The notes: generated from the sequence alone by a model not told the origin. A stretch of DNA of 22,486 bases from Flavobacteriaceae bacterium (GCA_030829155.1 JAURBD010000019.1:1-22486), one strand, 5' to 3'; counted from the stretch's first letter, positions 6,446 to 16,042 are shown. A program made the numbers and translations.

Positions 6446-7156
6446 TTAATTTAATCTAAAGGTAATGGGGATACTGAAAGGAACACGAACAGGAATTCCT
6501 CTTTGTTTTCCAGGTGTCATTTTTGGAAGCTTTGAAATAATTCGTGCAGCTTCTTTTTCTAAATTTTTGTCTGGACCACGCATTCTAACGTTAGTAATGT
6601 TTCCATCTTTAGAAATTATAAAATTTACATAAACCCTTCCTTGAATACCCATTTCTTGTGCAATTTCTGGGTAACGGAAATTTTTACGAATATGCTTGTT
6701 GATTTTATCTTGAAAACAAGCTCTCCGCTCCGATTTAGCTACACGCTCACAACCAGGATATAAAGGAACATCTTCAATTACTGCAAAAGGAACATCTACA
6801 TCATCAAAATCTTCCTCAACTTCAATGTCTTCAACCTCAACAATTTCTTCTTGATCTGTTTCAGTAGATTCTATTACAGTTTCCTCAACCTCTTCTTCAT
6901 CTTCAACGATCTCAATTATTTCTGGAGCTGGGGGTGGAGGTGGAGGTGGAGGCGGAGTTTTTAGCTGTTCAGTAATCGGAACTTCTTCGTCGTCCTCGTC
7001 ATCAACATTAAGTGCTTGATAATCGAAAGCAGTTTTTTCGTAGGTCTTCCACTCTATAGATCTCCAAGAAATAAAGAGAACTACTACAAGACCAATTGCG
7101 AAATATAAGCTACTATTTTTAGACAAGTCAGCTTTAGGGTTTTTTTTGAGATGCAT
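6446..7156 (-). CDS. tonB: Energy transducer TonB
   Basis: A 236-aa protein with a short cytoplasmic N terminus, one membrane anchor (about 18-30), and a periplasmic spacer made of an acidic patch (VDDEDDEE), nine consecutive prolines (68-76) and a long Glu/Asp-rich stretch (80-125). The C-terminal TonB domain (about 150-236) contains YPEIAQEMGIQGRVYVNFII, then KDGNITNV, and ends VPFSIPITFRLN, all typical. TonB passes energy from the ExbB-ExbD motor to outer-membrane receptors. ExbB/ExbD are not in this window. The spacer is strongly acidic rather than the Lys-Pro type of E. coli. C136 and C147 flank the start of the TonB fold. It lies 23 nt after the VanZ-like gene and ends at a strong terminator. 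Bacteroidota usually carry several TonB copies, so this may serve only some receptors. Confidence 0.93.
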   Translation of the reverse strand: MHLKKNPKADLSKNSSLYFAIGLVVVLFISWRSIEWKTYEKTAFDYQALNVDDEDDEEVPITEQLKTPPPPPPPPPAPEIIEIVEDEEEVEETVIESTETDQEEIVEVEDIEVEEDFDDVDVPFAVIEDVPLYPGCERVAKSERRACFQDKINKHIRKNFRYPEIAQEMGIQGRVYVNFIISKDGNITNVRMRGPDKNLEKEAARIISKLPKMTPGKQRGIPVRVPFSIPITFRLN

Positions 7157-7179
7157 AGAACTAAATTTAGATAGCTAAT

Positions 7180-7563
7180 TTATAAAAATACCCCATTTGA
7201 CAATAATTTTTTAACTCTTTTTGCCAAAAAAATAAACAAAATTATTCCTGTTACATTGGCAAATATATCATAAACCTCAAAACTACGGTGAATTAAAAAG
7301 ATTCCTTGAATGATTTCAAGAATAAAACTCAATAGAAAAGATATGGTTATAGTCCATTTTAATGGGTTTTTTAGCTTCCAATCCACAACTGATGAGCCGA
7401 ACATGGATAATGAAAAACAAAAATATGCAAAAATGTGTCCTATTTTGTCTATACCTATTACAAAATCTGTTGATTGTGGAAAGGATAAACGAGCCGTTGA
7501 AAGAAACACAATAAATATTGCAATGCTCAAACTAGCAATAGAAAAAAGATGTTTAGGCGCCAA
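7180..7563 (-). CDS. VanZ-like family membrane protein
   Basis: A 127-aa protein with four hydrophobic helices (about 7-25, 43-60, 71-90 and 99-115). It keeps the VanZ-like pattern: DKIGH (39-43) leading into helix two, E83 and Q86 in FILEIIQ, R93, and D99-x3-N103-x2-G106 in YDIFANVTG. VanZ was named for low-level teicoplanin resistance, but most members in Bacteroidota have no known job; resistance should not be assumed. No ATG exists in the usable N-terminal region. The best start is TTG at 7563, overlapping the gcvH stop by 11 nt and giving a normal VanZ-like N terminus. ATT at 7569 is the other option; the frame closes at a stop at 7611. It is part of the gcvH-vanZ-tonB unit. Confidence 0.85.
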   Translation of the reverse strand: MAPKHLFSIASLSIAIFIVFLSTARLSFPQSTDFVIGIDKIGHIFAYFCFSLSMFGSSVVDWKLKNPLKWTITISFLLSFILEIIQGIFLIHRSFEVYDIFANVTGIILFIFLAKRVKKLLSNGVFL

Positions 7564-7936
7564 TTAATTCTTTGTAGCTTTCGGCATCTAAAAGAGCACC
7601 TGATTCTTCACTTAAAAGATCTAATTGTATCTTAATCATCCAACCTTTACCATAAGGATCATCATTAATCAATTCGGGTTCATCTTCTAGTGTATTATTA
7701 AACTCAATAATCCTTCCAGAAAGTGGCATAAAGAGATCTGAGACTGTTTTGACAGCTTCTACGGTTCCAAATACTTCGGAGATTTGAAGTTGTTCATCCA
7801 AGGTCTCTACTTCAACATAAACAATATCACCCAACTCTCCTTGAGCAAATTCTGTAATTCCAACTGTGGCAACTCCATTCTCTATGGAAATCCATTCGTG
7901 ATCTTTGGTGTATTGGAGTGTATCGGGTATTTTCAT
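7553..7936 (-). CDS. gcvH: Glycine cleavage system H protein
   Basis: A 127-aa lipoyl carrier protein. The N terminus carries YTKDHEWISIENGVATVGIT, typical of GcvH. The lipoyl lysine is K63 in VEAVKTVSDLFMP, flanked by the usual E60 and S66. GELGDIVYVEV (33-43) is also conserved. The protein shuttles the aminomethyl group between the P, T and L proteins in glycine breakdown; those partners are not in this window. Length is normal. The start ATG at 7936 follows a good promoter, and the stop overlaps the VanZ-like start. It sits just downstream of sprA, as in other flavobacteria, with no evident functional tie to secretion. Confidence 0.96.
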   Translation of the reverse strand: MKIPDTLQYTKDHEWISIENGVATVGITEFAQGELGDIVYVEVETLDEQLQISEVFGTVEAVKTVSDLFMPLSGRIIEFNNTLEDEPELINDDPYGKGWMIKIQLDLLSEESGALLDAESYKELIGA

Positions 7937-7958
7937 CTATTTTTTGGTTTAAGAAAAA

Positions 7959-7992
7959 CAAATATAATAGATTTTGTTTATCAATTCCCAAA
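7959..7992 (-). promoter_or_regulatory. Promoter of gcvH
   Basis: On the minus strand TTTG (7992-7989), a 22-bp spacer and TATATTTG (7966-7959) match the Bacteroidota consensus. The -33 lies inside the last codons of sprA. The box ends 22 nt before the gcvH ATG. This suggests that gcvH-vanZ-tonB can be transcribed apart from sprA. Confidence 0.6.
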
Positions 7993-10900
7993 ATTATATC
8001 GAATGCTTATCCCCGATCGGATTGAGGTTTGAGGAAATGCTGTGGATATAGCAAACTTAGAAAAATTGTGATCATAAAAAAACTGACTCGTTAAATTACT
8101 AGACAATTTATAATCTGCAGTAAGTTTGATTGACCAGAGAGTTTGACCTGCTGTGACTTGGTTATCATTTATTTCTAAATTTCTTAGAACCGTAATATTA
8201 TTTCGGTAAGATAGGTCTGCTTTTATATTTAAATCACCTTTTAAGGTTTTTCTATTTCCTACTATTCGGGTTTTAAACCTCAGGTCTTTAATTCGATATC
8301 CCAATCCAATTATATATTCTTCTCCACTAGATTCGGTCAATAAATTATTATCTAAACTCAATGACAATGCACGGTCTTTTTTTAGTTCAGCTAAAAATTT
8401 CAAAGAATTTTTAAGTTCCAGGTCAATCCTTAAAAGCGGATTAAATTGTTCTACTAAATTCAGGTTAGAATATAATGTTTCAGGTATAAAGTTTCCACCG
8501 TCGTCCACAAGATTAGGAAATGACGGATCGTAATCTAAATTTGTTTGAAAGTTATTTATTGTGTAGCTCGATCGATATGCATGGGTCAAAGAAAATCTAT
8601 TAAATATTTTTTTGATGGACTTAAAATTCATTAAACCTGTATACTTCAAATTCCAGTTTGGTAAGGGTGTTTTTTTTATTGGATTTAAAGAAATATAGTC
8701 TGCAGAAGTACCTGAATAAGCAGCTAAAAATGAAGGTATTATTACAGCTTGACTTGACCTTCCATACCCTCTAGGAAAACCTTCTTCGTCTACATCAGTT
8801 GAAGAAATACCTTCTTGTACAGCAAGGCGTTGAGCTACGATCAAACGATTTGCTTTGAATTTTTCGAAATTGGGATTATAAGAACCATTAGATTTATCAA
8901 ATGCTGTTCTTATCAGTAGGGTTGAAATCCCAAAATTTCCATAACTGTTTGGGTTGAGTGGAAGATAAGAGCCATTGATTACAGAGAAATTTTCTGAAAA
9001 ATTTTCTGAAAAATTGCGTTCAGCAGTCAAATCAACCAACAATCCTTTACCAAAGTCTAATTGACCTGTAACCTTCAACTGAATATTTTTTATTTGAGTG
9101 AATTGTTGATTAAAATCAGGGAAATCGGTTAGCCATCCGTTTTTAGCAGCTTCGTATCGAACATCAGCCTGACTGCCAAAAGTGAATGCTGGAGTAGGTT
9201 GTAGAGTTCCTCCAAAACCTATACCTTGCAAATATCCTGGAAGTACTTTTCCATTATTTTCGCTGTAAGTAAATTGAATTCTTTTCATTATGGATAGAGC
9301 ATCTGCAATGGATCGAAGTACTTTCTTTTTCTTTTTAGGAGGGACTTTTTTTGCTGAGGCGTTTTGTGGAATTTCTTTTTTAGGAAGTATCCTTTTTAAA
9401 TTTTGATATCGTTTTTGAAGTCCAAACAAGCGATAAATTCGATTCATTGATATAGATCCATTAAGGGTCTTTTTATTTGCATTTTGAACTGTATTTACAA
9501 TCCCCAAAAAATTCCCATTATTATTTTCTACATCTGCAAGGACATTTGAGCCACGTTGCCAACTAAAATCTCCAGTGTAGCTATAATTAGCGTCTATAAA
9601 ACTCAAAAATGGAATGTATTTTAGCGGTAATTTATAATTTAATGTTAAGGCTTGGAAATATCTATTTGGATCTCCAACGTCCCAAATGTCATCCCATATT
9701 CCTTTACTTTTATCAACAAGAACATCTCCTTCACCATCTTCATTATAATAATTGCGAATAATATTATTACTGGAAGCTGTAAAATTCATTTTTAAAGATC
9801 GACTTAGATTATGATTTATGCTATATGTCCAATCAAACAAAAAATTACGTTGTTGTAAACTTGGTAAAGCAAGTTGTTGTGTTGCTTCTATATCTTCCAT
9901 GTATACTTCTCTAAATTGCTGACTATTGAATAATCGATTAATGTTGGAGGTGATTGCAATATTATTAGGTGCTAAGTTAAAATTCAACTCACGAAGCCAT
10001 TGCCAATATTTTTTCCGGTTTAGGATTTTGATTTTCTTAAAAGGATTAATTTCTAAAGGTTTAAAACCGTAGTTGTAGTTTGCGGCAAGTGCTAACGTTT
10101 TGTTGGACTGGTCTTCTATTTCATAGTCATGATGAGAAAGTTCGTTGTAGGCATAAGAAAAATCAAAGTTTTCAATATTATAAAAATGGGGTTTGGACGC
10201 TCCTACATTTTTTCGTACACCTATTAAACTAATGCTCTTTCGTTCAGTAAAATCAATTGCTTGATTTTCTATTGATTTTTGCTCAGAATGACTTGAAGCA
10301 GTTTCTATTCGATCTTTTAAAAGCAAATCTTGATAAAAAGGATCGTATTCTGGGGTGATTTTAGTAACTCCAACATTATAATTCAATGGTATTTGAACTC
10401 CCCAGTTTTTTGGTAATAATTGTCCAACATTAATGTTGGTAACAATGTCATATTGAGTTAGATCTTCCCTACTTCTCTCATTAGGTGACTGTTCTATGGA
10501 GCCAAAACCTATAGTAGATATCTTACCCGAGGCACTAATAGTTGCAAAATCTGCAATATTAGCATCTAATGATCCTATAGCTGCCCAACCACCTTGACGA
10601 TCGATTCCTGCAATTCGAAGTTCATTAAACCATATCTCACCACACAAAACGTCTCCTAAAGTTTCAGAAGGGTTCTTTACTCCAATCATCATGGTTTTAA
10701 TCGACCCTAAAGAAGGGTTTCCTTGAATCGAAAATTTATATCGTTTTCCCCCAGGCAAAGAACTGATTGGAGTAAACTCATCAATAATATTTAAATCTTC
10801 GTCATAATAAAGAGGTTTGTTTGAAATTTTACCAATACTTGCTGCTTTAAGCTTTGAAAGAAACTCAATAGAAACATCTATAGAATTGAAGTCTGGCTGC

Positions 10901-13900
10901 CAAACTTCTTCTGGACTCAACTTATTGGAAGCACCTTGTGTAAAAGAAGAGGGCTTCAAAGGGATTTCTATTTGGTAATAATTATCTTTATAATCTGTTC
11001 CTATTCGAATGAAGGCAACCATTCTTTTGTCGTATTCCTCTAATGCTCCTTCACCAGGTAATGGTATTTGTCCATTTGTAGATTCTGCATGTAAAAACAT
11101 TTTTAATTTCTTGTATTGACGTAAATCTACCGAAACACTTTTGTAAATTGCTCGAGAATCCATAGGCTGTAAGTTACAAACTCGAAAAGATAGTGATTGT
11201 TCGTTTTGCCTTACTATGGTATTATTATTATTAATTTGTTCCCTTTGAATATCTGGAGGCAATACATAGTTTACAGGGATTCTATTCTCATTTTCTAAAA
11301 TATTCACAGTACTAATATCAACGGTTGTGTTTACGTTGGTTATTAATTCTTTGTTTAGGGATTGATTGTATCTCCTCCAGTCACCTCGAACTAAATCTAA
11401 AGTTCCAAATCTAAAAACTACTGGTGTTTTAAATTCACTCAAAACCATTCTCATAAAACGAATTGATCGAAGGTCATCAATCCCGTTTATATTGTCGAAA
11501 TAGGTGTTGAAATTTGTGCCTTCATAATAACGTTTGTCTATTGGGACTTTGAATTGAATCCAACGGGTAGTTAATTGTTGTCCGTTAGGAAGATCAACCG
11601 TTACGTTCTCCCGAACATCGGTGATAAAAGGATGGTTTCCTACGGTCATGTTTTTTGAAATTGGAACTCGATATTCGAAATAGCTATCAATCGTATTCAT
11701 TGTTTGATCTCGATTAATATCTTCAGTATCTGGTTCTGCTGTACTTCCTCGATTGGTATCTGAAAATGCTAAAGGTGAATTTCCGTCAGTACCGTTATAA
11801 TTTTTGTAACGCGAAACAATTCCTCCAGTAGCTTGAACGAAATATTCATAATTATCTCCCGCTGGATCATCTAGAGGACCATTGGGATAAAATAAGCGTT
11901 CTTCTTCGTCATTAAGGCCATCAAAACCAACATCTTGCAGCTTACGATCTTCTTCTACTGTATTAAATGCATAAAGCAAAGATTGAGCAGCAGGGGTTTT
12001 ACCCCATTTGGATTCTTGTATTGCTGCAAGCTCAACTCCCGGTAGGCCATTCTCATATTGCTTTCTTCCATCATTGAGTATGTCCTCAGAAATATTCCCA
12101 AGATGAAATATTAAAGACCCTAAATCCTGATCAGAGGTTTCCAATTCAGTAAAAGTATCTAAAAGCCAAAACTCAATAAACTCTACATTGGATTGCTCAA
12201 AATTTGTAGCATTTATAGGGCGCATAATTGCACCCCAATTTTTTTCTGGTTTTTTTTGAAAGACATTCAATTTTTGATTGTTGTAGGGTCCTCTTTCATC
12301 AGGGAAATAAGCTAAATCAAAAGTGGGTTGAAAGGTTGATTGTCCTTGCACTAGGTCTTGTTCTGGAAAAATTTCATTGATAAAAATTCGTCGTGTTGTA
12401 TTTAATGAAATATCATCATTTCCAATTCCGGGAGGGCGAGCTTGTGAAGTGTAAAAAATTGGATCAACACTATACCATGATAATTTTGCACGATTATATC
12501 CTGACTCCAAATCATCAATACCAGTATTCGAACCCGTAAAGCCTTCTGCGGGAACACTCGCCAAATTCCAAGAAAAAAATCCTTTTACATCTAAATTCGT
12601 TTGTGCTCCTTCAAAATCATCAAGATATACATTTGCTTCTCCTTCCAGCTGCGTGTTTTTGGGGTTACCAGCAATGAATGTCGCAACTTCTCCACGAAAT
12701 GAAATTCGAGATGGCACCGTTGTTTCAATGTTTGGAAGCTTATTTACCAAACGAGTTAGAAAAGGCATTTCGGTCGAAAAATTGGTGTTTACACCGATCA
12801 TAGTATTATTCACAGGCTCCGTTCCGTAATTAGCTTTTTGGGTTAATGGATTTTCACTTAAATTGATTAAAGTTCCTCCCAAAACAAAATTATTATTGAA
12901 CTGATGGATGATGTCAAATCCTGAAAAGCGTTTATTTTGTTGCCCAAAGAAAGAGTTATTTTCAACAGAAATTTGAATTGGCACATTGGATGCTTGTAAG
13001 GCTGGGTCTAGAATCTTTACTCTTCCAATTTGATAATTTACAGTATAGTCTATTCCTTCTTGCAAGACTCTTCCTCCAGCTGTAACTCTAACAGAACCTC
13101 TCGGGACATTAAAAGCTCCAATAGCAATTCCATCGCCAGTTGCAGATTTATATTGGCCTTTAATTTCGTATTTATTCTGTTCAGAAGCTTCGAGAGCTGC
13201 TGCTTGGGTTAAGGCATACATGTCGCGAAATACATACTTTGCCTGGTTAGCATTGTAGCTCATTTCATTGGTATAAAGCTCACTAGACACCTCTGGATTA
13301 TCTAACAGTTTGAATAGGGTTTCTCCAAAAGGTTCTACAGTTGGAAAAATAATGCGTCCATACTGTTGGTCTACCGTTATGCCAGGAACAAAATCAAAAA
13401 ACCCATCTCCCTCGGGTTCGGGATCATTATATAAATTTAAGCGATCCAAATTAAGAGTTCTCAACAAAACTTGATTGGTCAAAGTTTTTGGCCATATTGC
13501 TGCATCAACTGGTTGAAGATAATTAATTGGTGAGGGGTCTGAATACAAAATATTTAATCGAAAGTCTTCTTGTTCAAGTTGAAAGGCTCCAGTATTATAA
13601 ATATTTTTCATCATTAAATTCCACACGGGCTGGCGAACATCTGTAATTGAACTTTTCAATAATTTAACAACTAAATTATTTGTTGAAACAACAGCAACTT
13701 GAGTATTTGAATTCGTTCCTGTAATTGAAGTTCCTTCAATACCTCCATTGGCAAATTCTCCAACTTGATAAACTTTTCCTTGAAATGTAAATTGAAAAGC
13801 TACTCCTAAAATTTCATCATTACTTAAGCGTTGATTCAATGAAATATATCCTAATTGAGGATGCAATGTATATTCTGTGGGTTGTAATTTTCTTGCACTT

Positions 13901-15453
13901 TCCAAAACAGCATAATCAAACCCTTCTTTTATGCGCCCATTCAATACCCCAAAACCATTAGGAACAGTTGCAACATTTCGAATAGCATCTGTGATAAAAG
14001 ATCCTCCACCCATGGCTTTTGGATCTAATTTATTCGCTTCATTGGCTGGAACTCCACGGGGTGTAGGGTTATTAAAAAAAGAGTTGGCTAGTTCGTCTAC
14101 TTTTGTGTTTTTAGGGTTTACTTCTCCTAAATCTTGAAGAGCAATAATATTTCGAATATTATTGGTCTGAGACTGACGATTAGTAACCCATACTTCGACT
14201 CGTGTTATTTGAATGGGAGAATTTATGTAAGGATAGGTTTTTAAAAAAACATCATAATTATCTCTAAAATAATGCGCCAAAAAGAAATGTCGATCTACTT
14301 CATAATCCAGAGCAAATAATGAAAACTCCTGAAGAGTTCCCCCTCCTTGAGAAATTACTGATTGAGACTGGGATCTTTGTTCTGCAAAAACCCCTGTGAT
14401 GTTGGTTCTTCCAAATTTTACTTCAGCTTTAACTCCCATTAAACTTTGTGCTCCAGAAATAAGTGAGCTGTTGAGTGGCATGTTGATGTTACCAATATCA
14501 ATATTTTGAAGTATTGCATCTTCAGAAGCAGGTTCATTCAAAAAATCATTTATCCTATTTTGATATTCATCGGTTTTATTTTGAACTGCTGAAACCTTGT
14601 CATTGATTTGAATAACCTTGTCTTCTACTTCTGTTATTTTATTGTTGATTTTATCTGCGACATCTAAGGTCTTATCCTTTACTTTATTAGCTACTCCATA
14701 AACTTTGTCTAATGCCCTACTGGCTCTATCTTCCCACTTATTTCCTGATTCACTCACCGAATTTGGTAGATAGTCTTCAAGTCTGTTTATTTTAGGAGGA
14801 TTAAATTGTAATTTTACGAGATTTTGAAAATCAAATGTGGATTCTGTATCATAATTAGCTGTTATTTGTAGTCTTTCTCCAATTTTACCAAGTAAACTTA
14901 GGCTAATTCGCTGATCAAAATCGAAGCCAAAATTTCTTCGATTTCTTGGTGAAAAAGATGGGTTATCTGTTTTTTGATAACGTACTCCTAAATCTATTCC
15001 GATAGACCCTTGAGGAGTAACATCAATCTCATTACTTCCAAAAATGGACTCAAAAAACTTGGAGTTCACATATAACTCCGGTAAAAGATCTCTTTGGGCT
15101 GCCTCTTGATTACTTCCTTTTTTCTGTGAAATTGCACTCACTTTCTCCTTGAAATAGGTATTCATTTGTTCTTTTAATACTAAACGCTGATACTCTTTTG
15201 GCGTTAAAACTAATTGGGTATTTAAAGGATAATTTCCGTCGATTTGAACATATATATAAACCTCTTTTTCTGTATCGTAAACGTATTGGTCCAAAGGGCT
15301 TTGACTTTTAGGAAAAGATAGTGCCCCTAAATCATAAGTAGATTCAGTCAAATCCTGGCCATAAAGCGTAGCACCAAAAACTAACCCTATAAAAAAGGCA
15401 GTAAGTAGAAAATGGCCGTGTATAAAAAAGTCGTCACTTTTATTTTTAACCAA
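7981..15453 (-). CDS. sprA: SprA/Sov, outer-membrane translocon of the type IX secretion system
   Basis: A 2490-aa protein, close to the 2400-2500 aa usual for SprA/Sov. A signal peptide ends near residue 32 (ATLYG before QDL). Family knowledge: SprA forms a giant 36-stranded outer-membrane barrel through which folded T9SS cargo, including gliding adhesins, leaves the cell. Seen here: repeated SprA-type beta segments, the signature YLDDFEGAQ near residue 945, and a final aromatic-ending strand (SIRYNFGN). Unusual parts are a heptad-repeat helix at about 249-304 and a Lys-rich loop near 2010-2056. The only sensible start is TTG at 15453: no ATG precedes the signal peptide and the frame closes at 15474-15472. 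It follows ruvA after 7 nt, so it is probably read from the maeB promoter. Confidence 0.96.
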   Translation of the reverse strand: MVKNKSDDFFIHGHFLLTAFFIGLVFGATLYGQDLTESTYDLGALSFPKSQSPLDQYVYDTEKEVYIYVQIDGNYPLNTQLVLTPKEYQRLVLKEQMNTYFKEKVSAISQKKGSNQEAAQRDLLPELYVNSKFFESIFGSNEIDVTPQGSIGIDLGVRYQKTDNPSFSPRNRRNFGFDFDQRISLSLLGKIGERLQITANYDTESTFDFQNLVKLQFNPPKINRLEDYLPNSVSESGNKWEDRASRALDKVYGVANKVKDKTLDVADKINNKITEVEDKVIQINDKVSAVQNKTDEYQNRINDFLNEPASEDAILQNIDIGNINMPLNSSLISGAQSLMGVKAEVKFGRTNITGVFAEQRSQSQSVISQGGGTLQEFSLFALDYEVDRHFFLAHYFRDNYDVFLKTYPYINSPIQITRVEVWVTNRQSQTNNIRNIIALQDLGEVNPKNTKVDELANSFFNNPTPRGVPANEANKLDPKAMGGGSFITDAIRNVATVPNGFGVLNGRIKEGFDYAVLESARKLQPTEYTLHPQLGYISLNQRLSNDEILGVAFQFTFQGKVYQVGEFANGGIEGTSITGTNSNTQVAVVSTNNLVVKLLKSSITDVRQPVWNLMMKNIYNTGAFQLEQEDFRLNILYSDPSPINYLQPVDAAIWPKTLTNQVLLRTLNLDRLNLYNDPEPEGDGFFDFVPGITVDQQYGRIIFPTVEPFGETLFKLLDNPEVSSELYTNEMSYNANQAKYVFRDMYALTQAAALEASEQNKYEIKGQYKSATGDGIAIGAFNVPRGSVRVTAGGRVLQEGIDYTVNYQIGRVKILDPALQASNVPIQISVENNSFFGQQNKRFSGFDIIHQFNNNFVLGGTLINLSENPLTQKANYGTEPVNNTMIGVNTNFSTEMPFLTRLVNKLPNIETTVPSRISFRGEVATFIAGNPKNTQLEGEANVYLDDFEGAQTNLDVKGFFSWNLASVPAEGFTGSNTGIDDLESGYNRAKLSWYSVDPIFYTSQARPPGIGNDDISLNTTRRIFINEIFPEQDLVQGQSTFQPTFDLAYFPDERGPYNNQKLNVFQKKPEKNWGAIMRPINATNFEQSNVEFIEFWLLDTFTELETSDQDLGSLIFHLGNISEDILNDGRKQYENGLPGVELAAIQESKWGKTPAAQSLLYAFNTVEEDRKLQDVGFDGLNDEEERLFYPNGPLDDPAGDNYEYFVQATGGIVSRYKNYNGTDGNSPLAFSDTNRGSTAEPDTEDINRDQTMNTIDSYFEYRVPISKNMTVGNHPFITDVRENVTVDLPNGQQLTTRWIQFKVPIDKRYYEGTNFNTYFDNINGIDDLRSIRFMRMVLSEFKTPVVFRFGTLDLVRGDWRRYNQSLNKELITNVNTTVDISTVNILENENRIPVNYVLPPDIQREQINNNNTIVRQNEQSLSFRVCNLQPMDSRAIYKSVSVDLRQYKKLKMFLHAESTNGQIPLPGEGALEEYDKRMVAFIRIGTDYKDNYYQIEIPLKPSSFTQGASNKLSPEEVWQPDFNSIDVSIEFLSKLKAASIGKISNKPLYYDEDLNIIDEFTPISSLPGGKRYKFSIQGNPSLGSIKTMMIGVKNPSETLGDVLCGEIWFNELRIAGIDRQGGWAAIGSLDANIADFATISASGKISTIGFGSIEQSPNERSREDLTQYDIVTNINVGQLLPKNWGVQIPLNYNVGVTKITPEYDPFYQDLLLKDRIETASSHSEQKSIENQAIDFTERKSISLIGVRKNVGASKPHFYNIENFDFSYAYNELSHHDYEIEDQSNKTLALAANYNYGFKPLEINPFKKIKILNRKKYWQWLRELNFNLAPNNIAITSNINRLFNSQQFREVYMEDIEATQQLALPSLQQRNFLFDWTYSINHNLSRSLKMNFTASSNNIIRNYYNEDGEGDVLVDKSKGIWDDIWDVGDPNRYFQALTLNYKLPLKYIPFLSFIDANYSYTGDFSWQRGSNVLADVENNNGNFLGIVNTVQNANKKTLNGSISMNRIYRLFGLQKRYQNLKRILPKKEIPQNASAKKVPPKKKKKVLRSIADALSIMKRIQFTYSENNGKVLPGYLQGIGFGGTLQPTPAFTFGSQADVRYEAAKNGWLTDFPDFNQQFTQIKNIQLKVTGQLDFGKGLLVDLTAERNFSENFSENFSVINGSYLPLNPNSYGNFGISTLLIRTAFDKSNGSYNPNFEKFKANRLIVAQRLAVQEGISSTDVDEEGFPRGYGRSSQAVIIPSFLAAYSGTSADYISLNPIKKTPLPNWNLKYTGLMNFKSIKKIFNRFSLTHAYRSSYTINNFQTNLDYDPSFPNLVDDGGNFIPETLYSNLNLVEQFNPLLRIDLELKNSLKFLAELKKDRALSLSLDNNLLTESSGEEYIIGLGYRIKDLRFKTRIVGNRKTLKGDLNIKADLSYRNNITVLRNLEINDNQVTAGQTLWSIKLTADYKLSSNLTSQFFYDHNFSKFAISTAFPQTSIRSGISIRYNFGN
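8987..9010 (-). repeat. Two-copy 12-bp tandem repeat inside sprA
   Basis: Two exact copies of a 12-bp unit (AAATTTTCTGAA on the plus strand) stand back to back and encode a repeated Asn-Phe-Ser-Glu. Being a multiple of three, copy changes would keep the frame. Confidence 0.7.
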
Positions 15454-15460
15454 AGGGTAT

Positions 15461-16042
15461 TTACAATTTGTTCAAAGCGATTTTAATCAATTCCTCAATG
15501 GAACTATTTGGGGTGCTTTGAAGTATGTTATCAATTACTTTCTCAGACTGTTTCCTGGGATACCCAAGAACCTCTAGAGCTGATAACGTTTCTTCTTTGA
15601 TTCTATTGCTTTGAAGAACAGGAATATCGTCAATTCCTTCAGTTTTTTGGACTTTATCTTTTAACTCAATTAAAACACGTTGTGCAGTCTTAAGACCAAT
15701 GCCTTTTACCGCTTTTATTGCGCCTAAATTTTCGCTTAAAATTGCATGCTGTATTTCTTCAGGAGACATTGATGAAAGCATGGTTCGGGCAATACTAGCT
15801 CCAATTCCAGAAATGGATATTAAAAGTCTAAAAATACTTCGCTCTATGTTTTGATAAAAACCAAAAAGAGTATGTGAATCCTCTTTTACCTGAAGATGAG
15901 TATAAAGCTTTAGTAATTCTTCATCGCCTAACTGCCCATAAGTATATAATGAGATATGAACCATATAGCCAATTCCATTGCATTCTATTACAACATGTGT
16001 TGGATGTTTTTCTAATAATTTTCCTTTGATTTGTGTAATCAT
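15461..16042 (-). CDS. ruvA: Holliday junction branch migration protein RuvA
   Basis: A 193-aa RuvA. Domain I (about 1-64) is the OB fold, beginning MITQIKGKLLEK and containing HVVIECNGIGYMVHIS. Domain II (about 65-140) has two helix-hairpin-helix motifs: ISGIGASIART and VKGIGLKTAQRV. Domain III (about 145-193) is the RuvB-contacting bundle with LEVLGYPRKQSEK. RuvA binds four-way junctions and loads the RuvB motor; the 3' part of ruvB lies at the other end of this window, so the two are not adjacent. The start overlaps the maeB stop by 4 nt (ATGA), giving translational coupling. The sprA start follows 7 nt after the stop. Confidence 0.96.
   Translation of the reverse strand: MITQIKGKLLEKHPTHVVIECNGIGYMVHISLYTYGQLGDEELLKLYTHLQVKEDSHTLFGFYQNIERSIFRLLISISGIGASIARTMLSSMSPEEIQHAILSENLGAIKAVKGIGLKTAQRVLIELKDKVQKTEGIDDIPVLQSNRIKEETLSALEVLGYPRKQSEKVIDNILQSTPNSSIEELIKIALNKL

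Noticed and set aside
7180..7563. VanZ-like gene as a glycopeptide resistance determinant
   Set aside because: The VanZ-like family is widespread in Bacteroidota without resistance, and no other van genes are present.
8000..15400. Short open frames on the plus strand opposite sprA (for example 13030-13212 and 13931-14137)
   Set aside because: Low-complexity translations with no recognisable domain, wholly antisense to a well-supported gene; they are by-products of its codon use.
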